From contig JANINQ010000015.1 in assembly GCA_024508675.1 (NCBI GenBank), positions 87,710 to 151,709 on the forward strand: DNA of 64,000 bases, in the 5' to 3' direction. How positions within the stretch are numbered: the stretch's first letter is position 1; every line of letters starts with the position of its first letter. Positions 37,112 through 46,169 of this stretch are shown in pieces. The notes under the pieces are model-generated. The model was not told the origin of the DNA, ran no database searches, and saw nothing but the letters and a program-made list of their open reading frames with translations. A program made the translations under genes and the position numbers. The DNA is from Afipia sp. GTDB lineage: Bacteria; Pseudomonadota; Alphaproteobacteria; Rhizobiales; Xanthobacteraceae.

Positions 37112-38042
37112 CGCTGCTCCGCGTGTCTTTCGACAGTTCGAGTGCGCGGGCATAGACCTCGCGCTTGGCGCGGCCCGATGCATCGACTGCCTGCGCGACC
37201 GCATCCTTGACAGTGCCCTTCGCCAGTGCGGCGCGCAGCAGATTATCCAGCGCAGCGTCGTCCATGCCGGTATCTGCAGCGGGCGGTCCCACCACCAGCA
37301 CGAATTCGCCGCGGGTTTCCAGCGCGTCGGACATCGCGGCAAGTTCCGCAAGCGGCGCGCGTCGGACTTCCTCGTGCAGCTTGGTGAGTTCGCGGCAGAT
37401 CGCGGCGTCGCGCTCGCCCATGATGTCGGCAAGATCGTGCAGCGAGTCCTGAACCCGCGCGCCGCTTTCGAACATCACCAGTGTGGCGTCGATCCGTGCA
37501 AGCTCACTGAGGCGTGCGCGGCGAGCATGTTGCTTCGATGGCAGAAACCCTTCGAAGAAAAACCGGTCGGTTGGCAGGGCCGCAACCGACAGCGCCGTCA
37601 GCACCGACGATGGGCCGGGCAGCGCGATGACCGGAAAGCCTGCCGCGCTGACCTCGCGCACCAGCTTGAATCCGGGATCGGAAATCAGTGGCGTGCCCGC
37701 GTCCGATACCAGTGCAATCGACGATCCGTTCGCCAGGGCTTCCAGAATTTTTGGCCGCGCCTGCTCGGCGTTGTGCTCGTGATACTGTTTGAGTGTCGCA
37801 GCAATGGAGAAGCGTTCCAGCAGCCGCCGGGTGATGCGGGTGTCTTCGCAGGCGATGATGTCGACACCGGCGAGCGTTTCCAGCGCGCGCAGGGTGATGT
37901 CGCCGAGGTTACCAATCGGCGTCGCCACCAGATACAGCCCCGGCGCGGCCCTGGGCGCGCTGACAAGCTGCCCGGCCACGGCGAAACTCCGGGCGGGGCC
38001 GTCGGAATCAGACGATGAGGCGGGAGAGATTCTTGCACGCAT
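37098..38042 (-). CDS. rsmI: 16S rRNA (cytidine-1402-2'-O)-methyltransferase RsmI
   Basis: A 314-aa SPOUT-unrelated tetrapyrrole-methylase-fold enzyme that methylates C1402 of 16S rRNA. After a 33-aa leader it reads [23 protein letters not shown], then [30 protein letters not shown] and [29 protein letters not shown], the strict family signatures. It is divergent from the LpoA-like lipoprotein gene and overlaps yraN. Confidence 0.95.
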   Translation of the reverse strand: MRARISPASSSDSDGPARSFAVAGQLVSAPRAAPGLYLVATPIGNLGDITLRALETLAGVDIIACEDTRITRRLLERFSIAATLKQYHEHNAEQARPKILEALANGSSIALVSDAGTPLISDPGFKLVREVSAAGFPVIALPGPSSVLTALSVAALPTDRFFFEGFLPSKQHARRARLSELARIDATLVMFESGARVQDSLHDLADIMGERDAAICRELTKLHEEVRRAPLAELAAMSDALETRGEFVLVVGPPAADTGMDDAALDNLLRAALAKGTVKDAVAQAVDASGRAKREVYARALELSKDTRSSDDAE

Positions 38043-38221
38043 CCGGATAATCTAGCGCCGAAGCGCGGCCCCGTCTTGTTCGCACTTGCAACACCCGTTC
38101 ATCTCCGGTTGTGCCGGAGTGTGCGAAAAGCCTTTGATCTGGTTCGTGTATAGCCGACAATATGCCGGAATCCTCTTCCAGATGTCTTCGAGGATCAATG
38201 CCCGGAAGAGAACGAGACACA

Positions 38222-39403
38222 ATGGTTGCGCCCTTTCCCTCCAAGCCCTCTCGCAGCGGAACGACCCGCCGCGGCGCCGTCGGGCTGATTCTGGGTGCGC
38301 CGTTCATTGCCGGATGCGCGGGCTCTCCCTTCGGGGGCGGCGAGCAGCCAGCCGGTCCCCCGCAGCAACCCTCGGCGGTGGGCAGTGGTCAGGTCAAGGT
38401 CGGCCTGCTGTTGCCGCTGTCGGCGGCCGGCAATGCCGGCGCGGCCGCACAGTCGATGCGCAATGCCGCCGAGCTGGCGCTGGCGGAATTTCAGAACCCG
38501 AACATCCAGCTTCTGATCAAGGATGACGGCGGCACTGCACAGGGCGCCCAGCAAGGGGCGCAGCAGGCCGTGGACGAAGGCGCCGAGATCATTCTCGGGC
38601 CGCTGTTCGCGCAGTCGGTTCCCGGCGCGGCGCAGGTCGCGCGGGGCCGCGGTATTCCGGTGATCGCGTTCTCGACCGACTCCAGCGTCGCCGGGCGCGG
38701 CGTGTATCTTTTGAGTTTCCTGCCCGAATCCGATGTCACCCGCATCGTCGATTACGCCGTGGGCACCGGCAAGCGATCCTTCGCGGCCTATCTGCCCGAG
38801 AATGCCTACGGGAATGTGGTCGAGGTCGCCTTCAAGCAGGCGGTGGCGCGCAAGGGCGGGCGTGTCGTTGCGTTTGAAAAATATGGCGCGGATCGCGCGC
38901 AGGGTTCGGCGGCAATTGTGCAAGCGCTCGCGAGCGCAGACTCGCTGCTGCTCGCCGATGACGGCGATGCGCTCACGGCGGTTGCGGATTCTCTGGCCTC
39001 AAGCGGTGCCGATCTCAAGCGCGTGCAATTGCTCGGCACCGGCCTGTGGGACAATCCGCGCGTCTTCGCCAATGCCAATCTGCGCGGCGGACTTTACGCG
39101 GCGCCGGACCCGTCGGGCTTCCGCAGTTTCTCCTCGCGTTATCGCGCCAAATACAGCGGCGATCCGGTGCGCACCGCGACACTGGCCTATGACAGCGTGG
39201 CGCTGGTCGCGGCCTTGGCGCGCACGCAGGGCGGTCAGCGCTTCTCTCCGGAAGTTCTGACAAATCCGTCAGGCTTCGCGGGCATCGACGGGTTGTTTCG
39301 TTTTCGCAGCGACGGCACCAATGAGCGCGGCCTCGCGGTGATGCGCGTCGGGCCGACCGGTGGTGCGATTGCCGCGGGTTCGCCGAAGAGTTTCGGGGCG
39401 TAG
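38222..39403 (+). CDS. LpoA-like penicillin-binding-protein activator lipoprotein
   Basis: A 393-aa lipoprotein. The signal region ends in LGAPFIAGC with lipobox Cys32, followed by a Gly/Pro/Gln linker and a periplasmic binding-protein fold (VKVGLLLPLSAAGNAGAAAQSMRNAAELAL ... GAEIILGPLFAQSVPGAAQVAR ... PVIAFSTDSSVAGRGVYLLSF). In gammaproteobacteria LpoA activates PBP1A, and its gene sits beside rsmI and yraN as here; alphaproteobacterial members have only this binding domain. I used ATG 38222; ATG 38201, preceded by GAGGA, is an equally good start. Confidence 0.82.
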   Translation: MVAPFPSKPSRSGTTRRGAVGLILGAPFIAGCAGSPFGGGEQPAGPPQQPSAVGSGQVKVGLLLPLSAAGNAGAAAQSMRNAAELALAEFQNPNIQLLIKDDGGTAQGAQQGAQQAVDEGAEIILGPLFAQSVPGAAQVARGRGIPVIAFSTDSSVAGRGVYLLSFLPESDVTRIVDYAVGTGKRSFAAYLPENAYGNVVEVAFKQAVARKGGRVVAFEKYGADRAQGSAAIVQALASADSLLLADDGDALTAVADSLASSGADLKRVQLLGTGLWDNPRVFANANLRGGLYAAPDPSGFRSFSSRYRAKYSGDPVRTATLAYDSVALVAALARTQGGQRFSPEVLTNPSGFAGIDGLFRFRSDGTNERGLAVMRVGPTGGAIAAGSPKSFGA

Positions 39404-39423
39404 ATCAATCGATTTTAGTTTCT

Positions 39424-39511
39424 GTCATGGCCGGGCTTCGTCCCGGCCATCTACGTCTCAGGAGCATCGAAAAAGAAAGACGTGGATGCCCGGCACAAGG
39501 CCGGGCATGAC
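39424..39511. repeat. Interspersed palindromic repeat after the LpoA-like gene
   Basis: An 88-bp unit: GTCATGGCCGGGCTTCGTCC at the left and GCACAAGGCCGGGCATGAC at the right, each containing its own short hairpin. The same family is at 51728-51814 (GTCATGCCCGG ... CCCGGCCATGAC). It lies between convergent stop codons. Confidence 0.85.
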
Positions 39512-39539
39512 GAAGAGAAAAACTCCGAAGCTGAAATTT

Positions 39540-40697
39540 CTACGCCGCGAGATCCGCGACCACGGCGTCCAGTACCGGGAATCCCTGCATCGTCACGCGC
39601 ACGCGCCCGTCGGGATCGACGGTGATCGCACCTTCGTCGCGCAGGATCTCGATCCGCCGCGGATCGAGCGAGCGGCCGGACAGCGCCCTGTAGCGCACCG
39701 GATCGATGCCTTCCGCCAGCCGCAGCCCCATCAGGAGATATTCGTCGGCGCGCTCTTCGCTGTTGAGCAATTCGTCGTTGATCACGCCATGGCCCTGCGC
39801 CTCGACGCGCATCAGCCAGGTTTCCGGTCGTTTTTCGGTGGCGATGGCATGGCGGATACCGTCGATGTCGAGACGGCCATGGGCGCCCGGCCCGATCCCG
39901 GCATATTCCTGTCCGCGCCAGTAGACGAGGTTGTGTTTGCATTCCGCGCCTGGCCGCGCGTGATTGGAAATCTCGTAGGACGGCAGGCCGAGTTTCGCGC
40001 ACACATCCTGCGTCACGTCGTAGAGCGCCCGCGCGACAGCCTCGTCGGGAATTTTGAGCTTGCCCGCAGCGTGCAGACCGAAAAACGGCGTCTCCGGCTC
40101 GATGGTGAGCTGGTAGAGCGACAGATGCTCTGCGGCCTCAGCAACCGCAAGCTTGAGTTCATCTTCCCACATCTGCGGCGTCTGGTCGGGCCGCGCATAA
40201 ATGAGGTCGAACGAATAACGGTCGAAAGCCGAGCGGGCGATGGCGACAGCGTCGAGCGCCTCGCGCGCCGTGTGTAGCCGTCCAAGCGCTTTCAGCGATG
40301 CATCGTCCAGCGCCTGCACGCCGAGCGAGACGCGATTTACGCCAGCGGCGCGATAGCCCTTGAAGCGCGTGGCCTCGACACTGGTGGGATTGGCCTCCAG
40401 CGTCACTTCGACATCGCTGGCGACGCTCCAGTGCTTGGCGATGGAATTGAGAATCGCGCCGACGGTCTGCGGCTGCATCAGCGACGGCGTGCCACCGCCG
40501 AGAAAGATCGATGTGACTTCACGGCCCGGCGTTCGCGCAGCGGTGGTTTCGATCTCGCGCTCGAACGCGCGGGCGAAACGGAACTCGTCAATGGGGGCAT
40601 GACGCACATGGCTGTTGAAGTCGCAGTAGGGACATTTCGACAGGCAGAACGGCCAGTGCACATAGACGCCAAAAGCTTCTTTTGCGGCGGTGCTCAT
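39540..40697 (-). CDS. hemW: Radical SAM family HemW haem chaperone
   Basis: A 385-aa radical-SAM protein. The cluster motif is [11 protein letters not shown] (CxxxCxxC), with the HemW-specific YVHWPFC before it and [15 protein letters not shown] after it. HemW proteins lack coproporphyrinogen dehydrogenase activity and deliver haem to respiratory enzymes. The extra NSHVRHAP stretch follows the cluster. I chose ATG at 40697, which overlaps the rdgB stop by 4 bp (ATGA); GTG at 40706 is the alternative. Confidence 0.93.
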   Translation of the reverse strand: MSTAAKEAFGVYVHWPFCLSKCPYCDFNSHVRHAPIDEFRFARAFEREIETTAARTPGREVTSIFLGGGTPSLMQPQTVGAILNSIAKHWSVASDVEVTLEANPTSVEATRFKGYRAAGVNRVSLGVQALDDASLKALGRLHTAREALDAVAIARSAFDRYSFDLIYARPDQTPQMWEDELKLAVAEAAEHLSLYQLTIEPETPFFGLHAAGKLKIPDEAVARALYDVTQDVCAKLGLPSYEISNHARPGAECKHNLVYWRGQEYAGIGPGAHGRLDIDGIRHAIATEKRPETWLMRVEAQGHGVINDELLNSEERADEYLLMGLRLAEGIDPVRYRALSGRSLDPRRIEILRDEGAITVDPDGRVRVTMQGFPVLDAVVADLAA

Positions 40698-41329
40698 GTC
40701 AGGCACATCTCCGCGAGCTTCACGAAAGCCTTCGCGCGGTGGGACAGGCCCATTCCGTGCGGTGGCAGCCCATGCTTCTCGATGCTGGTCATCTCGCCGA
40801 AGGTGCGGCTGTGGCCGTTCGGCAGAAATGCGGGATCGTAACCGAAGCCGGCGGTGCCGCGCGGCGGCCAGACCAGCGTTCCGTCGACACGCGCCTCGAC
40901 GTCCTCAATATGTCCGTCAGGCCATGCCACGCACAGTGCCGAGACGAAATGCGCGGTGCGTTGTGCTGGTTCTTTCGCGCCGCGCTCCTGCAACAGCCGT
41001 TCGATCTGCGTCATTGCGGCGAGAAAATTCTTATCCTCGCCGGCCCAGCGCGCCGAGTAGATTCCGGGCTGTCCGTCCAGCGCATCGACCACAAGGCCGG
41101 AATCGTCGGCGAAAGCGGGAAGGTTTGTCGCATTCGCGGCGGCAATCGCTTTGATGCGCGCATTGGCCTGAAAGGTGGTGCCGGTTTCGTCCGGCTCGGC
41201 GAGGCCGAGTTCCGCCGCCGACACGGCTTCCACGCCATGCGGCGCAAGCAGTTCGCGCATCTCGGCAAGTTTGCCGGGATTGTGGGTCGCGATCACAAGG
41301 CGGCCGGTGATTCGGCGATGATCACTCAT
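40694..41329 (-). CDS. rdgB: XTP/dITP diphosphatase (RdgB/HAM1 family)
   Basis: A 211-aa house-cleaning enzyme that hydrolyses ITP and XTP. Signature parts are [18 protein letters not shown] at the N-terminus, [25 protein letters not shown], and [20 protein letters not shown] followed by SHRAKAF. ATG at 41329 is chosen; a TTG at 41335 would add two residues. The order rph-rdgB-hemW is standard in alphaproteobacteria. Confidence 0.95.
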   Translation of the reverse strand: MSDHRRITGRLVIATHNPGKLAEMRELLAPHGVEAVSAAELGLAEPDETGTTFQANARIKAIAAANATNLPAFADDSGLVVDALDGQPGIYSARWAGEDKNFLAAMTQIERLLQERGAKEPAQRTAHFVSALCVAWPDGHIEDVEARVDGTLVWPPRGTAGFGYDPAFLPNGHSRTFGEMTSIEKHGLPPHGMGLSHRAKAFVKLAEMCLT

Positions 41330-41371
41330 GCGCAATGCTTATCCGTGAGCGGCGTGGTGGGAAGCCTTAAA

Positions 41372-42088
41372 TCAGGCCACGGCCATCTTTTGCAGGTCGA
41401 CCAGCCGGGCAATGCCCTTCTTGGCCAGCGCCATCAGGTTGAGGAACTCGTCCTGCGAGAACGGCGTGCGCTCGGCAGTGCCCTGCACCTCGATGATGCG
41501 GCCATCGCCGGTCATGACGAAATTCGCGTCGGTTTCCGCTTCGGAATCTTCTGCATAGTCGAGATCGAGCACCGGCGTACCGTTGTAGATGCCGCAGGAA
41601 ATCGCGGCGACGTTGTCGCGCAGCACGTTCTCGTTCTTGAGCATGTTGCGGGCCTTCATCCACTGCAGGCAGTCGGCCAGCGCAACCCATGCGCCAGTGA
41701 TCGATGCGGTGCGGGTGCCGCCATCGGCCTGAATGACATCGCAGTCCACGGTGATCTGGCGTTCGCCCAGCGCAACGAGATCAACAGTGGTGCGCAGCGA
41801 GCGCCCGATCAGGCGCTGGATTTCAACGGTGCGCCCGCTTTGTTTTCCGGCGGCGGATTCGCGGCGCATGCGTTCATGGGTGGCGCGCGGCAGCATGCCG
41901 TATTCGGCGGTGACCCAGCCGCGGCCCTGACCCTTGAGCCATGGCGGCAGGCGGTCTTCCAGGGTGGCGGTCACCAACACATGGGTGTCGCCGAACTTCA
42001 CCATGCAGGAACCCTCGGCGTATTTGACAACACCGCGTTCCAGCGTGACGGGGCGCAGTTCGTCGGGCGCGCGACGGCTTGGGCGCAT
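41372..42088 (-). CDS. rph: Ribonuclease PH
   Basis: A 238-aa phosphorolytic exoribonuclease that trims tRNA 3' ends. The start [19 protein letters not shown], the segment [55 protein letters not shown] (phosphate site and catalytic Asp) and [22 protein letters not shown] are diagnostic. The length is normal. In relatives rph and hrcA are divergent neighbours; here a Fic cassette lies between them. Confidence 0.97.
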   Translation of the reverse strand: MRPSRRAPDELRPVTLERGVVKYAEGSCMVKFGDTHVLVTATLEDRLPPWLKGQGRGWVTAEYGMLPRATHERMRRESAAGKQSGRTVEIQRLIGRSLRTTVDLVALGERQITVDCDVIQADGGTRTASITGAWVALADCLQWMKARNMLKNENVLRDNVAAISCGIYNGTPVLDLDYAEDSEAETDANFVMTGDGRIIEVQGTAERTPFSQDEFLNLMALAKKGIARLVDLQKMAVA

Positions 42089-42231
42089 GGAAAACCTCCT
42101 GAAATTCCGGGAAACCCTGATTTGGCGCTGCTTTTAGGGGGTTGGGACCGCAGCGGCAATGGTGTTCCTAGGTATACATCCAGTGGCAACGATGGCCACA
42201 GCTACAACCTATTGAACATAAGAGGATTTTC

Positions 42232-42260
42232 TTGCTCTCGCGTTGCGCGTGCGCTAGAAT
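42232..42260 (+). promoter_or_regulatory. Candidate sigma70-type promoter of the Fic cassette
   Basis: TTGCTC at 42232-42237 and TAGAAT at 42255-42260, spaced by 17 bp. The -10 box matches TATAAT in five of six bases. It overlaps the left arm of the outer inverted repeat, which points to repression or autoregulation. Confidence 0.5.
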
Positions 42261-42312
42261 ACAACCTACACGCTAAGAGAGTCTTGTTGAGACTCCCCTC
42301 CGGTTGTATTCT
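42256..42312. promoter_or_regulatory. Nested inverted repeats in the Fic-cassette leader
   Basis: Outer arms AGAATACAACC (42256-42266) and GGTTGTATTCT (42302-42312) are exact reverse complements. Inside lies GAGTCT (42279-42284) / AGACTC (42290-42295) with a 5-nt loop. The structure runs from the -10 box to 23 bp before the first gene, suited to an operator pair or a leader-RNA fold. Confidence 0.75.
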
Positions 42313-42335
42313 TCTTCCACGATTTGGAGGCTGAA

Positions 42336-42530
42336 ATGTTAAACGAATTAAAGACCGACCCTTCACTTCTTGAAGCATTGAAGCGATCTGCTGGGCATAA
42401 GCCGACTGCCGCTGAAATTGAAGAGCAACGGCTCTCCTTCGTGATGGGGGCGCTGAAAACCAGTAACAACATTACGCGCGCAGAGGTTCAGGATATTCTT
42501 GCTCAGCAGGGAGGAAAACGGAGCGCGTAG
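42336..42530 (+). CDS. 64-aa protein preceding the Fic gene, possible antitoxin
   Basis: A small soluble protein, likely helical: a first part LLEALKRSAGHKPTAAEIEEQRLSFVMGAL and a second TSNNITRAEVQDILAQQ. GGAGG lies 6 bp before ATG 42336, so the start is well supported. The Fic gene begins directly after its stop codon. Small proteins next to Fic genes are often inhibitory antitoxins (class I, with an [S/T]xxxE[G/N] helix), but I see no exact match to that motif, so the antitoxin role is inferred from position only. Base composition and codons are more AT-rich than those of rph and hrcA, suggesting acquisition. Confidence 0.7.
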   Translation: MLNELKTDPSLLEALKRSAGHKPTAAEIEEQRLSFVMGALKTSNNITRAEVQDILAQQGGKRSA

Positions 42531-43253
42531 TTGATCATTTATGAGCTAGTGAATACCGAGAACCATCCCGTATATCAGGCGCTCGAAGTTTCTAACGGTA
42601 ATCGCCAGTACGATTTTATTCGGTCAATTGTTCAGGCTTCCCTCGATATGGGGAAGCCATTTTTGTCTCAGCACATAATTAAAGCGTTCAATTTTCATGC
42701 GATTACTTGTCTTCATACGAATCCTGGCGAGTACCGTCCATGTGAAGTAACCGTCGGTGTTCATGTGCCACCACGACACTATCGCGTGCCTGCGCTCATG
42801 GACGACTTCGTTAACACCGTTAATCGAAGTTGGGCGGAAACTGATCCAGTATTTCTTGCGACTTACGTTCTTTGGCGAATCAACAATATCCATCCGTTCA
42901 TCAATGGTAATGGTCGCACAGCAAGAGCGGCTTGCTATTTCACCTTATGCGTAGCCGTTGGCGGATTGCTTAGTGGCACAAAAATTCTTCCAGAACTTAT
43001 TCGCGATAACAGGCAAGAGTATTGTGACGCCTTGCAAGCTGCTCACGATTCATTTGCCAAAGGAGCTTTAGATCTTACGATTCTACACGCGCTTGTCTCA
43101 CGGTTGCTCGACGAGCAGATGAAATCTGCGCCGCCAGCAATTGGCGGAAATCCCATCGTTTGGCCACCCACGGCTACCGATGCTACAGTAAATGGAACAC
43201 CAGCCGGACAAGTGCCCGTGCCTCCAGCGCCAAATAGTGCGTCACCTGCTTGA
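42531..43253 (+). CDS. Fic-domain protein with Asn-variant active site
   Basis: A 240-aa protein. The Fic core (~65-200) includes the flap NPGEYRPCEVTVGVHVPPRHYRVPALMDDFV and the active-site loop HPFINGNGRTAR (H121 to R132). Canonical loops read HPFx[D/E]GNGRxxR; here the metal-binding acid is Asn (N125). Fic enzymes usually transfer AMP to protein hydroxyls. The C-terminal ~40 residues are Pro/Ala-rich. The start is TTG at 42531, right after the small gene's TAG, with CGGAG 8 bp upstream. Codon use is AT-richer than neighbouring genes. The cassette lies between rph and hrcA. Confidence 0.85.
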   Translation: MIIYELVNTENHPVYQALEVSNGNRQYDFIRSIVQASLDMGKPFLSQHIIKAFNFHAITCLHTNPGEYRPCEVTVGVHVPPRHYRVPALMDDFVNTVNRSWAETDPVFLATYVLWRINNIHPFINGNGRTARAACYFTLCVAVGGLLSGTKILPELIRDNRQEYCDALQAAHDSFAKGALDLTILHALVSRLLDEQMKSAPPAIGGNPIVWPPTATDATVNGTPAGQVPVPPAPNSASPA

Positions 43254-43311
43254 TCGTTGGTTAGTTCTTTCTGATATATAAATCCGAAAGCGTGAGACTA
43301 AGGAGCCCGAA

Positions 43312-44403
43312 TTGGCCCACCACGAGCCGACAGGTCATCTGATCACGCCGAATGCCGGGCTGGCGCAGCTCAATGAACGGTCGCGGGATATTTTTCGGCA
43401 AATCGTCGAGAGTTATCTGGCCACCGGTGAGCCGGTCGGCTCGCGTAACATTTCGCGCCTGATCACCATGCCGCTGTCGCCGGCCTCCGTGCGCAACGTG
43501 ATGTCGGATCTGGAACAGCTCGGGCTGATCTATGCGCCGCACACTTCGGCGGGGCGCCTGCCGACCGAACTCGGATTGCGATTCTTTGTCGATGCGCTGA
43601 TGCAGGTCGGCGACCTGACCGAGCCCGAGCGGCAGTCGATCGAACATCAGCTGAAATCCGTCGGCGGGGCGCCGTCGGTGGAGGCCGCGCTCAGCGAAGC
43701 GTTGACGCGCCTCTCGGGCCTGACGCGCGCTGCAGCCGTGGTGCTGACGCAGAAATCCAATGTGCGGCTGAAGCATATCGAGTTCGTACGGCTGGAGCCG
43801 ACGCAGGCGCTGGTCGTGCTGGTGGCGGAAGACGGTCAGGTCGAAAACCGCGTGCTGCCGCTGCCGCCGGGCGTGCCGTCGTCGGCGCTGACCGAGGCAT
43901 CGAATTTTCTCAATGCGCGGATTCGCGGGCGCACGCTGGCTGAAGCGCGCGGCGAACTTGAAGCCGCGCTGACACAAGGGCGCAACGAACTCGATCAGCT
44001 GACGCAAAAGGTCGTCGCAGCCGGGATCGCAAGCTGGTCGGGCGGCGCGAGTGAAGAGCGGCAGTTGATTGTGCGCGGCCACGCGAATCTTCTGGAAGAC
44101 CTTCACGCGATGGAGGATCTCGAGCGCGTGCGGCTGTTGTTCGACGATCTTGAAGCCAAGAAGGGCGTGATTGATCTGCTCGGCCGTGCCGAGCGCGCCG
44201 ATGGCGTGCGCATTTTCATCGGTTCGGAGAACAAGCTGTTCTCGCTGTCCGGTTCTTCGACCATCATCGCGCCGTATCGCGACAATTCGGGTCACATCGT
44301 GGGTGTGCTCGGGGTGATCGGACCGACACGGCTGAACTACGCGCGGGTCATTCCGATGGTCGACTATGCGGCCCGGATCGTCAGCCAATTGGTCGGCAAA
44401 TAG
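43312..44403 (+). CDS. hrcA: Heat-inducible transcription repressor HrcA
   Basis: A 363-aa repressor of class I heat-shock genes; it binds CIRCE elements, usually at groESL. The N-terminal winged helix includes [31 protein letters not shown] and [39 protein letters not shown], both diagnostic. The GAF-like core and C-terminus ([32 protein letters not shown]) are complete. The start is TTG at 43312, decided by AAGGAG 6 bp upstream. grpE follows after 98 bp. I see no CIRCE sequence before hrcA or dnaK. Confidence 0.95.
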   Translation: MAHHEPTGHLITPNAGLAQLNERSRDIFRQIVESYLATGEPVGSRNISRLITMPLSPASVRNVMSDLEQLGLIYAPHTSAGRLPTELGLRFFVDALMQVGDLTEPERQSIEHQLKSVGGAPSVEAALSEALTRLSGLTRAAAVVLTQKSNVRLKHIEFVRLEPTQALVVLVAEDGQVENRVLPLPPGVPSSALTEASNFLNARIRGRTLAEARGELEAALTQGRNELDQLTQKVVAAGIASWSGGASEERQLIVRGHANLLEDLHAMEDLERVRLLFDDLEAKKGVIDLLGRAERADGVRIFIGSENKLFSLSGSSTIIAPYRDNSGHIVGVLGVIGPTRLNYARVIPMVDYAARIVSQLVGK

Positions 44404-44501
44404 CCCTTAGCGCTTGATTTTCAGCGCCTAAAGCACGATATGCGGGCTAACAACCCAAACAATCCCACATTGACGAAGACGATTTGCTGAAAAGGTGAGT
44501 A

Positions 44502-45107
44502 ATGGCCAATTCCAACGGGCAAAAGGAACCGCAGGACGCGTCGGCGCCGGAGGCGGCGCGAGATTCCTTGGCTGACAAGGAGCCTGTGGTCTCAAAGCCT
44601 TACGTGATGCCTGACGATCCGGAGGAAGGATCGGTCGAGGCACTCACCAAGGAAGTCGCCGAGGCCAGGGACCGTACGCTGCGCACGCTTGCTGAGATGG
44701 AAAACCTGCGCAAGCGCACGGCAAAGGAAGTGTCCGATGCGCGGACCTATGGGATCACGGCATTTGCACGCGACGTGCTGGACATCGCCGATAATCTGCA
44801 GCGGGCGCTGGATGCTGTGCCTGCGGAAGCGCGCGAGACGGCGGATGCCGGCCTGAAGTCGCTGATCGAAGGCGTTGAAATCACCGAGAAGTCGCTGCTC
44901 AAGGCGCTGGAGAAGAACGGCGTCTCGAAGCTCGATCCGCTTGGCGAGAAGTTCAATCCGAATTTCCATCAGGCGATGTACGAAGTGCCGGATTCTTCCG
45001 TGCCTGCGGGCACCGTCGTGCAGGTCGTGCAGGGCGGCTACACCATCGGCGAGCGCGTACTGCGTCCGGCGCTGGTCGCGGTTTCCAAGGGCGGCGCGAA
45101 GAGCTGA
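44502..45107 (+). CDS. grpE: Nucleotide exchange factor GrpE
   Basis: A 201-aa protein with an acidic N-terminal tail, a long coiled helix ([35 protein letters not shown]) and a C-terminal beta domain with [48 protein letters not shown]. It releases ADP from DnaK. It follows hrcA on the same strand; dnaK is 1.4 kb further, beyond a minus-strand gene. Confidence 0.96.
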   Translation: MANSNGQKEPQDASAPEAARDSLADKEPVVSKPYVMPDDPEEGSVEALTKEVAEARDRTLRTLAEMENLRKRTAKEVSDARTYGITAFARDVLDIADNLQRALDAVPAEARETADAGLKSLIEGVEITEKSLLKALEKNGVSKLDPLGEKFNPNFHQAMYEVPDSSVPAGTVVQVVQGGYTIGERVLRPALVAVSKGGAKS

Positions 45108-45116
45108 TTTACCCAC

Positions 45117-45227
45117 GTCATTCCGGACATCGCGCTGTTTGCGCGATGATCCGGAATCTCGAAGAGTTCATCGGAAGCCATCGCCAGATTCCGGGTTCGC
45201 TCGCAAGAGCTCGCGCCCCGAAATGAC
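45117..45227. repeat. Interspersed palindromic repeat after grpE
   Basis: A 111-bp unit bounded by GTCATTCCGGA and CGAAATGAC, same family as the parA-parB element at 2289-2410. It sits between the convergent stop codons of grpE and the exported hypothetical gene. Confidence 0.85.
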
Positions 45228-45236
45228 ATATCTCAC

Positions 45237-46169
45237 CTAACGTGGATCGATACCGTCGCGGACCGCGCGGAAGCGCGGGAACGCTTTCGGCCATTCCTCG
45301 CGCGTCGCGCTGGCGATGATCCGCAGCGACGTTCCGCCGCCGAAGCGCAGCCACTGGACCACGGTGACAGGCGTGTCGTTCTTGCCGGCGACCGCGTCGA
45401 TCCGCGTCTCGTATCCCGCCGTACCGTCGATCCGCATCGGCTCGCTCGATGTGATGCGCGCGTTGCGGATTCCGGGAATGGTTCGCGCCACCTGTTCGGC
45501 GAAGCGTCCGCGATCGTCCTGCTTTTCCGGGCCTGCTGCGGTGAGGCCGATTACCATGTAAGGCGCGCCGTCGAGGGTGGTGTCTTCGCTGCCGTCGGTC
45601 AGCAGGATCGATGAGCGCGGCGCGAGGGTACGGACCGTCTTGAAATTGCTGAGTTCGCCGATCTTGAACGGCATCAGGCTGAGCTGTTCTTCCACCGGCA
45701 CATCGCTGCGCAGCTTTGCCGATGCCAGCATCTTGCGCATGGCCTCATCAGAGACCGGCTTGGCCGCGTCCTCGCGCGCCTGCGCGATGATGTAGCCGGT
45801 GAACTTGTCGCCCGCGATGATGACCGAATACATCTTCACCGTTGTCGTGCCGTCCTTGCCGGTGTCGGAGGTGATGAACGCCTTGCCTGCGGCGGTTTCG
45901 AACGGCTCGGGCTTGACGCCGGTGGGGGACGGCTTGCCCTCCTTCACGGCGGTTTCGACCGTTGTGAAGGCTTCGGCGGGGATTTCCGCCACGCCGACTT
46001 TGACCCTCTGGTCCTCGGACTGGAAGCCCAGAAATTCCTTCGCCACGGCGAGCCCTTCGGCAGGCACAAGCCCGACGCGCGAACCCGAAGGAAACACGGG
46101 GTCGGCGGCAAGGGCCGGGGAGGCGACGATGACGGAAGCAATGACGAGGGCGCGGACGATGGTTTTCAT
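45237..46169 (-). CDS. Exported hypothetical protein between grpE and dnaK
   Basis: A 310-aa protein with a clear Sec signal (MKTIVRALVIASVIVASPALAAD). The mature part has repeated beta-rich stretches (SRVGLVPAEGLAVAKEFLGFQ; FTGYIIAQAREDAAKPV; GAPYMVIGLTAAG; TPVTVVQWLRFGGGTSLRIIASATREEWPKAFPRFRAVRDGI). I do not recognise a named domain, though conserved homologues are likely in relatives. It is opposite in direction to grpE and dnaK, so it is not in the chaperone operon. Its start is 336 bp from dnaK. Confidence 0.8.
   Translation of the reverse strand: MKTIVRALVIASVIVASPALAADPVFPSGSRVGLVPAEGLAVAKEFLGFQSEDQRVKVGVAEIPAEAFTTVETAVKEGKPSPTGVKPEPFETAAGKAFITSDTGKDGTTTVKMYSVIIAGDKFTGYIIAQAREDAAKPVSDEAMRKMLASAKLRSDVPVEEQLSLMPFKIGELSNFKTVRTLAPRSSILLTDGSEDTTLDGAPYMVIGLTAAGPEKQDDRGRFAEQVARTIPGIRNARITSSEPMRIDGTAGYETRIDAVAGKNDTPVTVVQWLRFGGGTSLRIIASATREEWPKAFPRFRAVRDGIDPR

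Noticed and set aside
40682..42334. 550-aa plus-strand ORF opposite rdgB and rph
   Set aside because: Antisense shadow of two well-conserved genes; no recognisable domain.
43254..43311. CIRCE element before hrcA
   Set aside because: No TTAGCACTC-N9-GAGTGCTAA-like sequence is present there or before dnaK.
44404..44501. Promoter or operator in the hrcA-grpE spacer
   Set aside because: TTAGCGC..GCGCCTAA forms a short imperfect palindrome, but it fits no known box and may be chance.
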